This document shows positions 51,001 through 62,251 of a stretch of DNA of 64,000 bases, piece by piece. Under the pieces are notes generated by a model. The model searched no databases. It was given only the letters and a program-made list of their open reading frames with translations, and was not told the DNA's origin. The position numbers and the translations under genes are program-made. Location: contig HG738140.1 of NCBI GenBank assembly GCA_000499405.2, positions 14,661,967-14,725,966 of the forward strand, read 5' to 3'. The stretch's first letter is position 1. Every line of letters begins with the position of its first letter. Source of the stretch: Onchocerca volvulus. Its lineage: Eukaryota; Nematoda; Chromadorea; Rhabditida; Onchocercidae.

Positions 51001-52173
51001 TATGGAAATGAAATCAACCATTTAAATATCTTTCATCTTATTTAAAATAAATCGTTTCTATCATTTTGCCATCATTTCACATTCCTTTATTAATTTGAAC
51101 TGATAATGGGCCTTCAAATCAAATTCGTGTTCTTATCAAGTCTTCAATTTCTTCACATACGGCCCACTTCAAAATCCTACAGGTTCCGGATGAAACGAGA
51201 ATCTGATTTTCAAGTGCATCCTTCAGTATGGAACTTTCATCGTTTTATTAAAAAGGTGAAATTTTTTTGTTTCATTTTAAAGAAATCACTCATTTTCACG
51301 CATTCACGTAACATATTCAGCAAGAAAAAATTAATTTGCTGAGAAAGGGAAACGGTCAAAGGAACATCGTAAATCTCAAAATGATCTTTTTTTTTCTTTC
51401 TCGACACATTTTCGATGACGTAACCCCCCGATAATCTGACCCGATTTAACCTGATTCGACCCTATCTGAACACCTCGCTCTCTTGTTCATTTTTATTGCA
51501 GCATTCTCTTCTTTTTAACCTTTTGAAGAAAGCAACATATGACATTCCAATTTGCAATATTATCAATTTGACTTTTACATGATGAAGAATGTTTGACTTG
51601 TAGCTTTCCAAATTCAATCAACAAAAGAAAGTTATTAATTTAAAAGTAATGCAATTTTAAACCAAACATCCATGACTGACCTACTCATGCCAAAGAAAGA
51701 TGAAGGCTAATAACAAGTAATATAATTCTTTTAACTCAACTTCAATATGCAGTTTATAGTGGCATTTCAAAATTAGCCGTTCTTTGAAAGTCTTTGGACG
51801 TGAGTATCATCAAAGCAACTCATCGCTCTCATATTTTTTCTTAAATGCTATCGTTAATTTTGCATTTTCTAAGTAATTCGGTTTTTATTCTTTAAGAAAG
51901 TTCCGAATCACTTGCATCACCGTTTATTTGCTTTAGCTTGCAAAAAAAANAAAAAAAAGAAAAAAAAAGAAAAAAATAAAAATAAAAAAAAATAAAAAAT
52001 GATTAAAAAATAAAAAAAAAGTCATTTTAATTGAATCTATATGCTTCTGTTTCTATTCCATTCTGTAATTTTCTGAAAATAGTCGAAAATAATTTTATTC
52101 TTATAATAAAAAGAAACAATATAATGCTTCAATATGAATGATTATTGTATAAACAATAATACCTTCCACTAAC
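48039..52173. other. 4.1-kb gene-poor interval
   Basis: AT-rich. It holds an A-rich low-complexity tract with one N at 51937-52022, A runs at about 49277-49290 and 50640-50657, and scattered short frames. The best coding-like piece is a minus-strand segment at 49978-49885 (KCSKLFQSDKPEEASLKEAL), which has a good donor but no partner exon in phase. Confidence 0.4.
51937..52022. repeat. A-rich simple sequence containing an N
   Basis: Near-pure A interrupted by single G or T, with one ambiguous base at 51950. It probably marks a sequencing or assembly difficulty. Confidence 0.85.
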
Positions 52174-52465
52174 CAAATCGTATTTCACACACATTTGTTA
52201 ATTTCGTTTGCAATCTGATTGGATTTGGTTCTTCTTGCTGTTGTGATTCCGTTAGGTCAAAACAATAGCCTTTATTGGGTTTATACGATAATGTATACAA
52301 TATCGCGCTTATACAATAGCAAAGATTAATTGAACAATAGACGATAAATAATAAAAGATACTTATAGTTGTTTGAATAATCATTAAATTTTCGTGCTTTC
52401 TTTTTGTGATTGTCGTTTTTTTTCGTTCCACCACTGATTGCTGCTGACATTGATGTTGATGACAC
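52174..52465 (-). CDS. Candidate first exon of a membrane protein
   Basis: Begins ATG and encodes 97 residues. A hydrophilic Ser/Lys-rich N-terminus (MSSTSMSAAISGG, KKKARKFNDYS) is followed by a strong hydrophobic segment (YLLLFIVYCSINLCYCISAI), then a polar Cys-containing region with QQQEEPNP, and possibly a donor (G/GTTAGT at 52173). The layout suits a single-pass or type II membrane protein. No downstream exon could be joined and no family was recognised. Confidence 0.35.
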
Positions 52466-53517
52466 TGAACTTTGACATTAATAATGTTGATTCGAAAAGC
52501 TCCTCTTTCTACGGATAATCTTTGATTTTGATTGTAGATAGAGGCTTACAGCACATTAATTGTGCAAAAAGTTGGATATAAGACAAAGGATAAGATATGG
52601 ACAATGCTTAAAATATTTCAAATGAAGCATAAAACTTTAGTTCTTGCAATATTCCAGAGAATTAATATGATTTACAACATTTTAGACAAAGCATACAAGC
52701 TTTAATCCTTGCAACATTCCAGACAATTAACGTGATTTGCAACATTTCAAACAACGCACATGAGCTCTATTAGCAGATCGAAAGATGAGAGAACAAAGAC
52801 CTTCGTGCCGAGATATGGATAAGTGATTCACTTGTCTGAGGAATATTACAAATTTCTACTATACACGACAGTTCGATTATTTTCACACTTCGTTTTTATC
52901 GATACTATTTGCTGTATCAAAAATTTTCATTCATATGACCTAAAAAAATCTTGGAATAAGCTTATACCTCTCCTTTCTCTTTGCGTGTCTATTCACCTAA
53001 GTTCAAACTGCTCAATTCCGCCATCGTCTTTATCCCGATTTTCGAGTTATATCGATGACATATTAAATGAAAAAAAGAAAGTAGAGGAGAATGTAATTTC
53101 AAGAATATCAATAAGCAAACTAAGATTCAGGATCAAATTAGGCAAGCATTGCAGGGTAAATCCTTTTCACACATATTAGTCTGAGATTCTTAATTCTGCA
53201 TATTGCATGCAGATGTTAAAATGAGTTTTTTAACAATTTAACTAAAACGAAATTCTTGCTCTTTTGTCTAGTAACATTTTCATATTAAACTCGAAATTCA
53301 TGAAATTGCCCTGAATTTCATAATGAACAGTATTTCCACTGCTATTATTCTTAGTTATTATGCTTGTTATTATTATGCTTATTTGTTTTGTTATTATGTT
53401 TATTGAAAGGATAGTCTTAATGACATCGCATGAAATCATTATATTCAATTATACGGCTTCTAGACTCAGCGATGCTCAATCTTCAAAAACTTTTGTATAT
53501 TTTCAAACTTTTGGTTA
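52466..53517. other. Intergenic upstream of the Reeler/EGF gene
   Basis: AT-rich. Two diverged copies of a short unit (CATTCCAGA-AATTAA, near 52650 and 52710) occur within roughly 150 bases. The 118-codon plus frame at 52823-53179 was not recognised. Confidence 0.4.
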
Positions 53518-53525
53518 CTTTTAAG
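53518..53525 (+). promoter_or_regulatory. Candidate spliced-leader acceptor of the Reeler/EGF gene
   Basis: CTTTTAAG followed by a 5-base leader GTGCA and the ATG at 53531. Confidence 0.45.
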
Positions 53526-53530
53526 GTGCA

Positions 53531-54710
53531 ATGCTATTCATTCTAATCGTCACTACTCTTTGGACTTCTATTCAAGCAGCTCTTACTGAATTCAGTGGTT
53601 TTCACTGTATGATGCGTCATTCAATGCGAATGAATCGGGTAATCCATGGAAAACCGCAGGAAACATCTCCACCCTTCGAATTTCATTTTATGGATGATAG
53701 GGGATATGAGACACGCTATTATGAACCAGGGAAAATTTACACCAGTAAGTATATTCAAATATTATTTTTTGATTAAATTTAATTTGAAAATCAAAAATCT
53801 GTCGAAATAAATTTAGAATAAATGCAATATTTTCTCGAATCAGCCAAAAATTATTCCTTTATTATAGTTCGCTTAACTGGTTTTGTGCATTTTCGTGGCC
53901 TGCTACTCCAAGCGAGATTGACGAACGAAAATGGATTTCTGCTTGGTTCTTTGAAAGGTGGCCGTTTCATCGAGAATGAAAATTGGAAAACATTCGGGAT
54001 TCGGATGCAGGATTGCAATCCGCATGGTTCAAGTTGGGAGGATTCAGTGACGCATGTTGATGATTCGAAAAAATTCATCGCACAATTAGAATGGACTACT
54101 GACAAAGATATCGGAGCTGTCCAATTTATGTAAATTTTTTCAGACTGTTATTTTACATTATAGCAAAACTTTTGCTAATGTTTTAAATTCGAACTTCTGC
54201 TTTGTTTACACTATATTCATAAGAAATATAATGATGGATAATTTACTGATAATGTATTCAATCCGAATGCAGTACTATCATTTGAATTTATAAGCCGACC
54301 ATTTGATGAGCAAGAAGAATACTAAAAAAAATTTTTTTCTTTCTTTATGGAGTAATGTCGATTGATGGTTTAACATCGGCTTGTAATGAGAAATAGTTCT
54401 TTCAACTTAAAATTTTTCATTTTGTTTATTCTAGATTATATATGAGGCTTGAAAACGACCTGAATTAATTGCTTTCGAAATTTATGGAAAGGAGAATTAT
54501 GAAGGGTGCAATTTCAGTTAATCTTCGAGTTTTAGCTTTCATTTAAAGAATCATCATTAGAGAAATAATGCTGCCAGGTTGACGATCGCTGAAGAGGACG
54601 AAATTTATTGGGAGAGATGGCGACCGGAAAATGGTTTCATCATTCCTATCGCTTGGAAAGGAAAGCATCTCGATCTCATCACTGATGAAAGAATGACTAT
54701 GAAATGTGCT

Positions 54711-54744
<34 letters not shown>

Positions 54745-57700
54745 ATTTCAATTGCAAATCGTTTCTTAAACTGATAATTTTGCTCAAATTTTGATTTTTT
54801 CCCTCCAAAATTACATAGAAGTTTCTGAAAAGAAATTTTTGAAATAATTATTTGAAAAGAATAATCGTTCTTATTCTGGAATAATCCACAAATGAAGTGA
54901 AGCAGTTCCCTATGACTGTACTTTCAGTAGCTGTTTCATTAGCAATTCTTTAAAACAAAGTCTAATTCAGGCGAAATGTTTGACATTTCAGTTTTTCATA
55001 AACCGATAATTGCTAGTTTTCTCAGAGAAATCCTTTGATCTTTTAGCTAAGAAGCGAATGTCTGATGAATCATTAACGAATAGTTATTACATGCGATCTG
55101 TGTCCTCTGCCAAAAATACTGAAAATTCCACAACTACCGACAGCAAAAACAGATCAGGAACAGATCAAGTTTTAACCCAATATACAATCTATGAAAAACA
55201 TATGTTACAAAGGTAAAAATTGTTCGAGAGAAAAATGAGGAGAAGCTGCCAATTTTTATTTTCATCAAATCAAAGATTTTCTTTTGCAAAGTCCGAGGAA
55301 AGTTTCAGATCGGATACTGTTTTTGTTTTAGAATTATGAGAATATTTCTCCAATACTTCGAATTTCTGAATTTTATCATTTCTTTTCAAGATAATTTGAT
55401 TTTTACAATTGATTGACAGGGTTAAGATCTAACTTTCTTCTTATTGAGTTCTCAGACCATTGATCTTTATACTATCAAAATATAATTTCGACAAGAATTC
55501 GAAGTTCGGAGAATAGATATATGTAAGACAACAGATACAATATAATGAATTGACTGATTAATAGGGAACACACGATTCAGTTATCCACTGTTCAAATCTA
55601 ATCACATTCTTCATCTGATATAGCTATTATTCAGCTTGGTTGAAGTTTACTTCTTTAAGGACTGTTCCGGAAACTTTACGAGATTCGGCCTATCATCATG
55701 AAAATGAAGTTGAAGAAGAAGTGAACGAGAAAGCATGGTCAACCGTTGTACCATTCACAACTCCATTATGGGAATCTGAAAATTCCATAACAAACGAATT
55801 ACCGTCGGTTCACACTACTGCACCATGGCAACTACAGATCGAAAAAACGAATGAAATTGAGCATATTTACGAGGGTCGCTTCCCGAAAATCTCCACCGCA
55901 GATCTGAGTAATGAATTGACCAAAACAAAAGTGAAGATGACATCTATGACACGAATGGGTAAGTTTTTTTGTCTATTCATCTATCCATTTCGTTTATTTG
56001 ATAAATAGATTTTGGTCAGATGGATAAAGTTTGCATACCATTTGGAAATTTGTAAAGGTTGATTTGATAAGTGATAAGCATTGATTGAAAATTTTTAGAT
56101 AAATGCATCGAGAATTTATGCCAAAATGGTGGACAATGTCTTTTAGACAGCACTGCAGCTGTGGGCTTTATTTGCTTATGCAAAGAAGGTTGGACTGGTC
56201 CGCTGTGTCAAAGTTCGAATTTATTCATTTTTCCTCATTTCATAGCAAATTCAATGTTTGTAGTGGGGAAGATTGATCGATCATTTTCCATAATTCAATC
56301 AATCGATGCAGCAGCATAGATAATCTTCCAGAAGAGCTGTTATGCTTCAACTATGTGACAATGAATTGAAAATTACATAAATTTCGCCAAACTTTTATTC
56401 TTTCCTTAATTTATTTCAGTAAAGAATCAATGTGTCAGGCACAACTGTGTGTCGGGAAAATGTGTTAGCTTGAAGGATTCTTACGAATGTTCCTGTTGGA
56501 AGGATTATGCCGGCAAATTCTGCACACGTGCGTTTTCGAATTCCTTCATATTTGTTCATTTATTTCAGAATGCATAATCTGAATTTCAAGCATCTACTCA
56601 TCGAATTTATAAAGCTCTTAGGACATGAGTCATGAAGCGGAATTCATTCGGGAAAGATAAGAAGTGAACTGTGCGCAATTTCACCTTATTCCGTGAATCG
56701 ACGAGCAAGCCATTATTTAAATAATAAGAAAATGCCAGAAGAATCTGATTTTGAAACTGGAGACTTTAAAAAATGTTGAATCCATAAATCACATTCTGGT
56801 CCTTTTCCGGATTTCCCTGATCCATTCGTCTCTACATCGTTACTTTTTTTTTTTTAAGATTACTCAAACTTATTAGAAATTATTTGAATTAGAAGATGAT
56901 GCATTTTTCGGTCACCTACAATTTCATCAGTTGAAAAATTTGATACTTTTTCACCGCACATTCACTTTTCATAATTATTCATTAAATGACCACATGAATT
57001 TGAGACGGAGGAAACTTTCACACAAAATGACATTCTTCAATGAAATTCACAAATTTTAATTGCTGACATAATTTCTGTGAAAGAAAGGGCTGTGAGCAAC
57101 AATTGCAGGAAAATGTGATCCTAATTTATGCAAGAGAAATGGTACCTGCGTGGAGAAAAGTAACGGTGAATTGGGCTGTAAATGTCCACCCGGCGCTTCT
57201 GGAAGATATTGCGAACGCGGTAATTTCACTTTAAAAAGTCCTTCTTTCTACTTTATCCAAATGTCAATGTACTCATGCAATTCAATTTTGCTTATCTAAA
57301 CTCAATTGCTGACTGATAAGAGAAAGTTGAGGTAGTCATTTCATATTGTTTACATACAAGAGGCGATTAATTTCAACCATTGATGACAGTTAAATCGGCC
57401 TGTGCAGTTCATTTTGAAAAGTAAAATTATGTAAAATTTGTTTTTCTGCAGAAATTAATGAATGCAACTTTCGACGTTGTAAAAACGGTGCGAAATGCGT
57501 TGACAAATGGAACGATTATTTATGTATCTGCGAGCCAGGATGGATGGGAAAAGATTGCGATCGTTGGTTTTAACAAAATTTGTTCAACTTGTTATACCGT
57601 GTTGTTTGTCTGAGAATGTGTGGTTGATCGTCAAGTACTTTCTCTTCTGCTAAAATAAAATCAAATTCGAAATTCTTAATCTTTGTTGCTGATAGTTTGT

Positions 57701-59705
57701 TGATAGTGATTGATTAAGGGCCTTGCCAAGATATTTATCGCAGTTGCAATCAATGGAAGAAGCAGGGTCAATGTGAACAAATGCGTGGTCATACGCAATT
57801 TTTTGATGTCAATTGTGCCCTTTCTTGTGGACAGTGCACTTATTCGAACGAAACTGGTCTGCTTTATCATAAATGATAATTAGTATCTGTAACAATTAAT
57901 TGATTGCAGGCACATTCTCTTCTAATTAGATTTTGAAAAAGAAAAGAAGGATCAATAATTCAAAATGCATTATTATTTACAGTCTAATTATGGAAAGTAT
58001 AGTAATCTCGCTTATTTTTCAGGAGTTAGTTTCTCATTTCCATAAATTTCACATTGAAATTCTCTCTGATGAAAAATAAATTTCAGTAAGAACAATCAAA
58101 CCACTTGCTCCAATTTTACTTCCACTAGCTTGGATGATCGGTATATGGAAAGCTGAAGTAAATGGTAAGTAATCAATTAGGATGATGAAAAATTAATTGA
58201 TTGATCGATTGATTGATTGATTGATTGATTGAGCTAAGATATCAGTATGATCTTGACATTATTCGCCATGGCTTCAGCTGCACAAATCAGATATATCAGC
58301 AGCATATGAGATCATTTGGAAACATAAATGAACGCAAACAGTTGATGATCTCTTTTCATCCATTTAGGTACACGTTCACGTACCGTAGATTATGTGGCCA
58401 ATTTCGAAGGGATGTCCTACACAGAAATTCTCGCAATTACAGTTCCTGATGTATTAATGTTTGGTAAACCGAGTATCAATTTCACGTATGTTGATGTCAA
58501 CAATAATCAATTCACATCAAAATCTGATGTTTCACGTAACCTACGTAGTGACTTGATTTGACTCACTCAATTTGAAACTTTATCTAAATATTTAGATGTT
58601 ATCAATAAGGTATTGTTCAATTAAAATGATAAATTCTTTAAATAAGAATCGTTATTGTCTCCCAGTACCATCATTTAGATGAATCTTTTCTCAGTTATAT
58701 TGATCACTTTCCTGAACAATAATTAGTTTAAATTATTCCCGTTTTTATTTGTCGTTCAAAATTTTCAGATCGATAGCAATAAATAGAAATGATACGACTG
58801 ATCAGCACATACATTATGGTTTCCTTACAGTTGATCCGAATCCGGATGGCAAACCTTTGGTGGCACTTGTTACATCAAGTAATCTTGGTGAGGAAATAAA
58901 ATTTGAATTTTTAAATTATTTGATTATTTCTCCGCTGCTAAAATGTTCTTACGATGTTGACGCTAATTTCTATGAAGAATCTTGCGATAAATTTTTTTGA
59001 CGCACTATATTTGCTAGGATCAGAACAACGCGTTCATCTCTAGAACTTTGCATCCATGACGCAGAATGTAATCCATTTACATGGCTTTTTACTTTTGCCA
59101 GTTTTCATGAAATCAGATTGCGATTTCAGGTCAAATAATGATCGAAGAGGGTGAAGTAAATTCAAACAGTATTCAGTTTACTCCGGTGTACCGCTCTGTT
59201 TTACCATATATAGCTAACAATTTATCGTTAGAGGTAACAAATTTAATAGTACTAATATCGAAAATCTCTAACAAATTTAATAAAATCGAATATATGACTA
59301 ATTTAAAACAAGTTTAATAATACCAAAAATTTTGAGATTTTTTCAAACTAATGAAACTGTGGTTATTTAGTATAATAAATATCGGTAAATAAGAATTTTT
59401 TTTTTGCCGTAACAATACGAATAATAGTTCGTCTGTTCTAAAGTCATGCAAAACTTCAACCGCGATTGACTATTAAGTTATTTTTTGTTGGATAATTGAA
59501 GAAATATTCACCTGAATGAGATGGAACTATCAGCAATGACAATGATATTGATGTCCAAGAAAATTCAATTTGTTTTCAGTTACATCGGACATTCTCGAAA
59601 AATAATGAAAGGCTGGTACAAAGTTTGACAAAAAAGGACGCAGATGGGAGAAATCGAAGTATTAATAAACGATACGACAAAATTGTTAATATTGAATATC
59701 TGTAA
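53531..59705 (+). CDS. Secreted Reeler - 4x EGF - ShK - nitrobindin-like protein
   Basis: Fifteen exons give 752 residues in one frame: 53531-53744, 53868-54129, 54578-54711, 55026-55212, 55624-55958, 56099-56212, 56420-56527, 57109-57219, 57452-57562, 57719-57856, 58087-58164, 58368-58485, 58769-58887, 59130-59233, 59580-59705. Residues 1-16 are a signal peptide (MLFILIVTTLWTSIQA). Residues 17-175 form a Reeler domain: GFHCMM, YEPGKIYTIRLTG, HFRGLLLQAR, VTH, LEWT. Residues 200-377 are a Ser/Thr/Glu-rich linker. Four EGF domains, each with six Cys and each one phase-1 exon, occupy 378-525. A ShK domain with six Cys (CQDIYRSCNQW...CALSCGQC) spans 526-571. A nitrobindin/THAP4-C-terminal-like beta-barrel spans about 578-752: LAWMIGIWKAE, GFLTVDPNPDGK, EEGEVN, LHRTF. 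No transmembrane segment is seen, so the protein should be extracellular. The EGF4-ShK join uses a weak donor (GTTGGT); reading on instead gives a TAA at 57571-57573. Confidence 0.78.
54713..54742 (+). repeat. T(30) homopolymer directly after an exon donor
   Basis: Exactly 30 T, starting at the second base of the GT donor of exon 3 of the Reeler/EGF gene. Confidence 0.95.
57571..57659 (+). terminator. Alternative stop and poly(A) signal after EGF 4
   Basis: If exon 9 is not spliced, translation ends at TAA 57571-57573 and AATAAA follows at 57654-57659, before the ShK exon. This would give a 528-residue Reeler-EGF protein without ShK and nitrobindin domains. Confidence 0.45.
58194..58232 (+). 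repeat. (TTGA)n microsatellite in intron
   Basis: About nine TTGA units with one TCGA variant, in the intron between exons 11 and 12 of the Reeler/EGF gene. Confidence 0.9.
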
Positions 59706-62251
59706 TTACTATTAAGATCTCTTCTCATTTCCTCATAATTCAGGATCTATCAGTTGACTTAAATATTGCACATCGTTTACATTCATGATCTTATCCTACT
59801 GCTCTATCTACAACTTTATTCCCATCCATGACATGACTTTTTATTTGTAATCTTAATTGATTGATTACATGTATGATAACTTTATTATTCTATTTGTTAC
59901 ATGTGCAATATGCTAATTACCAATGCTTTAATATATTTTCTATCGTTGAATAGTAATAATAATAATAGCAAATTAACTTATTCTTTTACGAATTTTTTGA
60001 TTTATTCGCAGACAATTTGAAATGTTTTCGTAGCTAGCAGTGTTTGTGACAGCAAAGTAGCTGCAATTATTGCAGATTGGAATTATCCCTTTCGAGATCA
60101 ATCTGTTCGGCAAAATTTCTCAAATTTTAGAATAAAAGATGTTGAAGTGGTCATTCTTATGAAATTGCTCAATAGAACACTTGAGGCAAATGCATCACTT
60201 TTTCAGATCTTATAAAACTACTTCAGTTTTGAATCTATCATTTCAGAAATTATTCATACTTGTTAATGCTAAAACATAGATTTAAATAGGGACTAATGCT
60301 GGAATAATATTTGTAATTCTGCCAAAAATTTCAATTTTGACATATTTAATCTAAATGCTAAGATATGTGCTTATTGCAGAAGTTGGCTAAGATATCTTGG
60401 CTATCGGTACATTTGAAATAAATCCTTCACATCTAATAGTGAATATTGCTTTTTTCTTATTTTCTGAGCAGTATGGTTCGATCAGCAAAGATAATACTAA
60501 TTTATACATNNNNNNNNTCTGCCATTTGAAACAAATGACTGTTCTCTCAATGATTTGGCGTCGTATTGGAATTTTGTTTGTTTCAAGAACTGAAAAATCC
60601 CCACATATAACTGAATAAGTGGATATCTTGTCATCAATAATCTATAGATTTATTCATTGGTTGCAACTCATTACTTTCAAACCTTCACAAAGTGTCAGCA
60701 AATCTTGTCATCGTAAAGACGAATGCTTTGCTAAATGAGTTGTGAATTACTTTTTTTAGTTAGTCGTCATTAGCCGTCTTCCTTTCTTGAAAGATACAAC
60801 AGGCGTCAAGAAGATGATTGCATACTTTGAAAAGGCAGAATGTTTAACTGATACTTCTATTCATAATACTAAAAGTAAGACAAACAGTATTTTACGATTA
60901 TTATCATATTATTGATTTATTTGACCTCATTTTCTCTCACTCTTACTTCTAGCAATTGTTGTGATCTTCGTAAAAATGCGAATGTGATCTTGCTTGACCT
61001 TCTCAACGATGCATATACATTAATTATTCACAAAGATTTACAAAGTGTGAAAAGAAGTTTATTGAAAGAATAATTATAATTGCAATGGATAAAACTGATT
61101 TTTTCTTCACAGTCAATATTTTGAAGTTTAAAATAAGAAAATGAAACATCTCTCCATGCTGTTCTATATTTGATCTATTCATTGGCTGCACAAATTTGTC
61201 AATAAAAAACTATTGGCTAACTTATTTGCCTAGCAATAAGTGAATGATTCAATTCAGAATATCCACAACAATTGCTTATCTATAACCCACAGATATTCAT
61301 AGGTCAGGTACCACTTCCCATCACATTACAGTTGCAATTTTATGGAACATTCGCGCAGTGTCAAACCAAAAATTTTTTTTATAATTTTAACAAAAAAAAA
61401 GAATATTTTCGATAATATTATGAGGAACAGTTTGATGATTAAATATCGCAATATTATAATATAAGTACATTTTATAGATGTTATAAATTATTTAATGTGT
61501 GATTTAAAGGGAATGATATGGACAGGTCGATCAGCGATAAAAGAAAGATAGGGAAAGATGTTTAGATTTTTGAAATTTTTAAAGTAGAAAAGGAAAGCTT
61601 GCTCTTCCAATTTGAAAACTTTTTCAAAACAGAAATATTTCTATTTCGAGAATTTATTGATCAGCAATTATAGCTTAACAGTGATAATCGTTATTTCAAT
61701 AATGATCGGGAATAGCGATAACGCTGATGATTTCGGCCACATTTGTCGATATTATCACCATATCATTTTGCATTAAGATTACTCATTTTTTTCTTTTTTT
61801 TTTTTTTTTTTTAATAATTCGCCAAATTGAACACTGAGCGAAAATTTTGTAATTCACTGAAAAGAATTGTATACTGAAATATGATGCCCGAATTTGAAAT
61901 GAAGCAAAATGTTAAACTAGAAATGTGGAATAAAAAGGTGGACAAGGAATAGGACAGAGTCCGCGAAATCGTTGCAGCAGGAAATAGAGATTATGGAAAC
62001 GGAACCAAAAGGTATTTATCAAAAAAAAAATGACCATGGGCTTGGCAAAGCTAGAATTAGAAGTTTTGTGGTATTTGGGTTACGATTACGGTGTCATTTC
62101 TGTAGTATTCCGTGATATTTTCTGATATTGAAAATCGATTGAATGAAATGTTTTAGAAATAATCCTATCGAATGACAGCTTTCGTTCTATTCAACAGTCA
62201 GTAATGCAGTTAGTAACAAAGTCCTAAATATTTTCAATCCATATGTGTTAC
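59706..62251. other. Intergenic between the Reeler/EGF gene and the terminal minus-strand gene
   Basis: 2.5 kb, AT-rich. It contains the 3' UTR side of the Reeler/EGF gene, an assembly gap of 8 N (60510-60517) and a T run at about 61794-61812. No exon was recognised. Confidence 0.5.
60510..60517. other. Assembly gap (8 N)
   Basis: Run of eight N. The flanks do not look duplicated, unlike the N at 47832. Confidence 1.
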
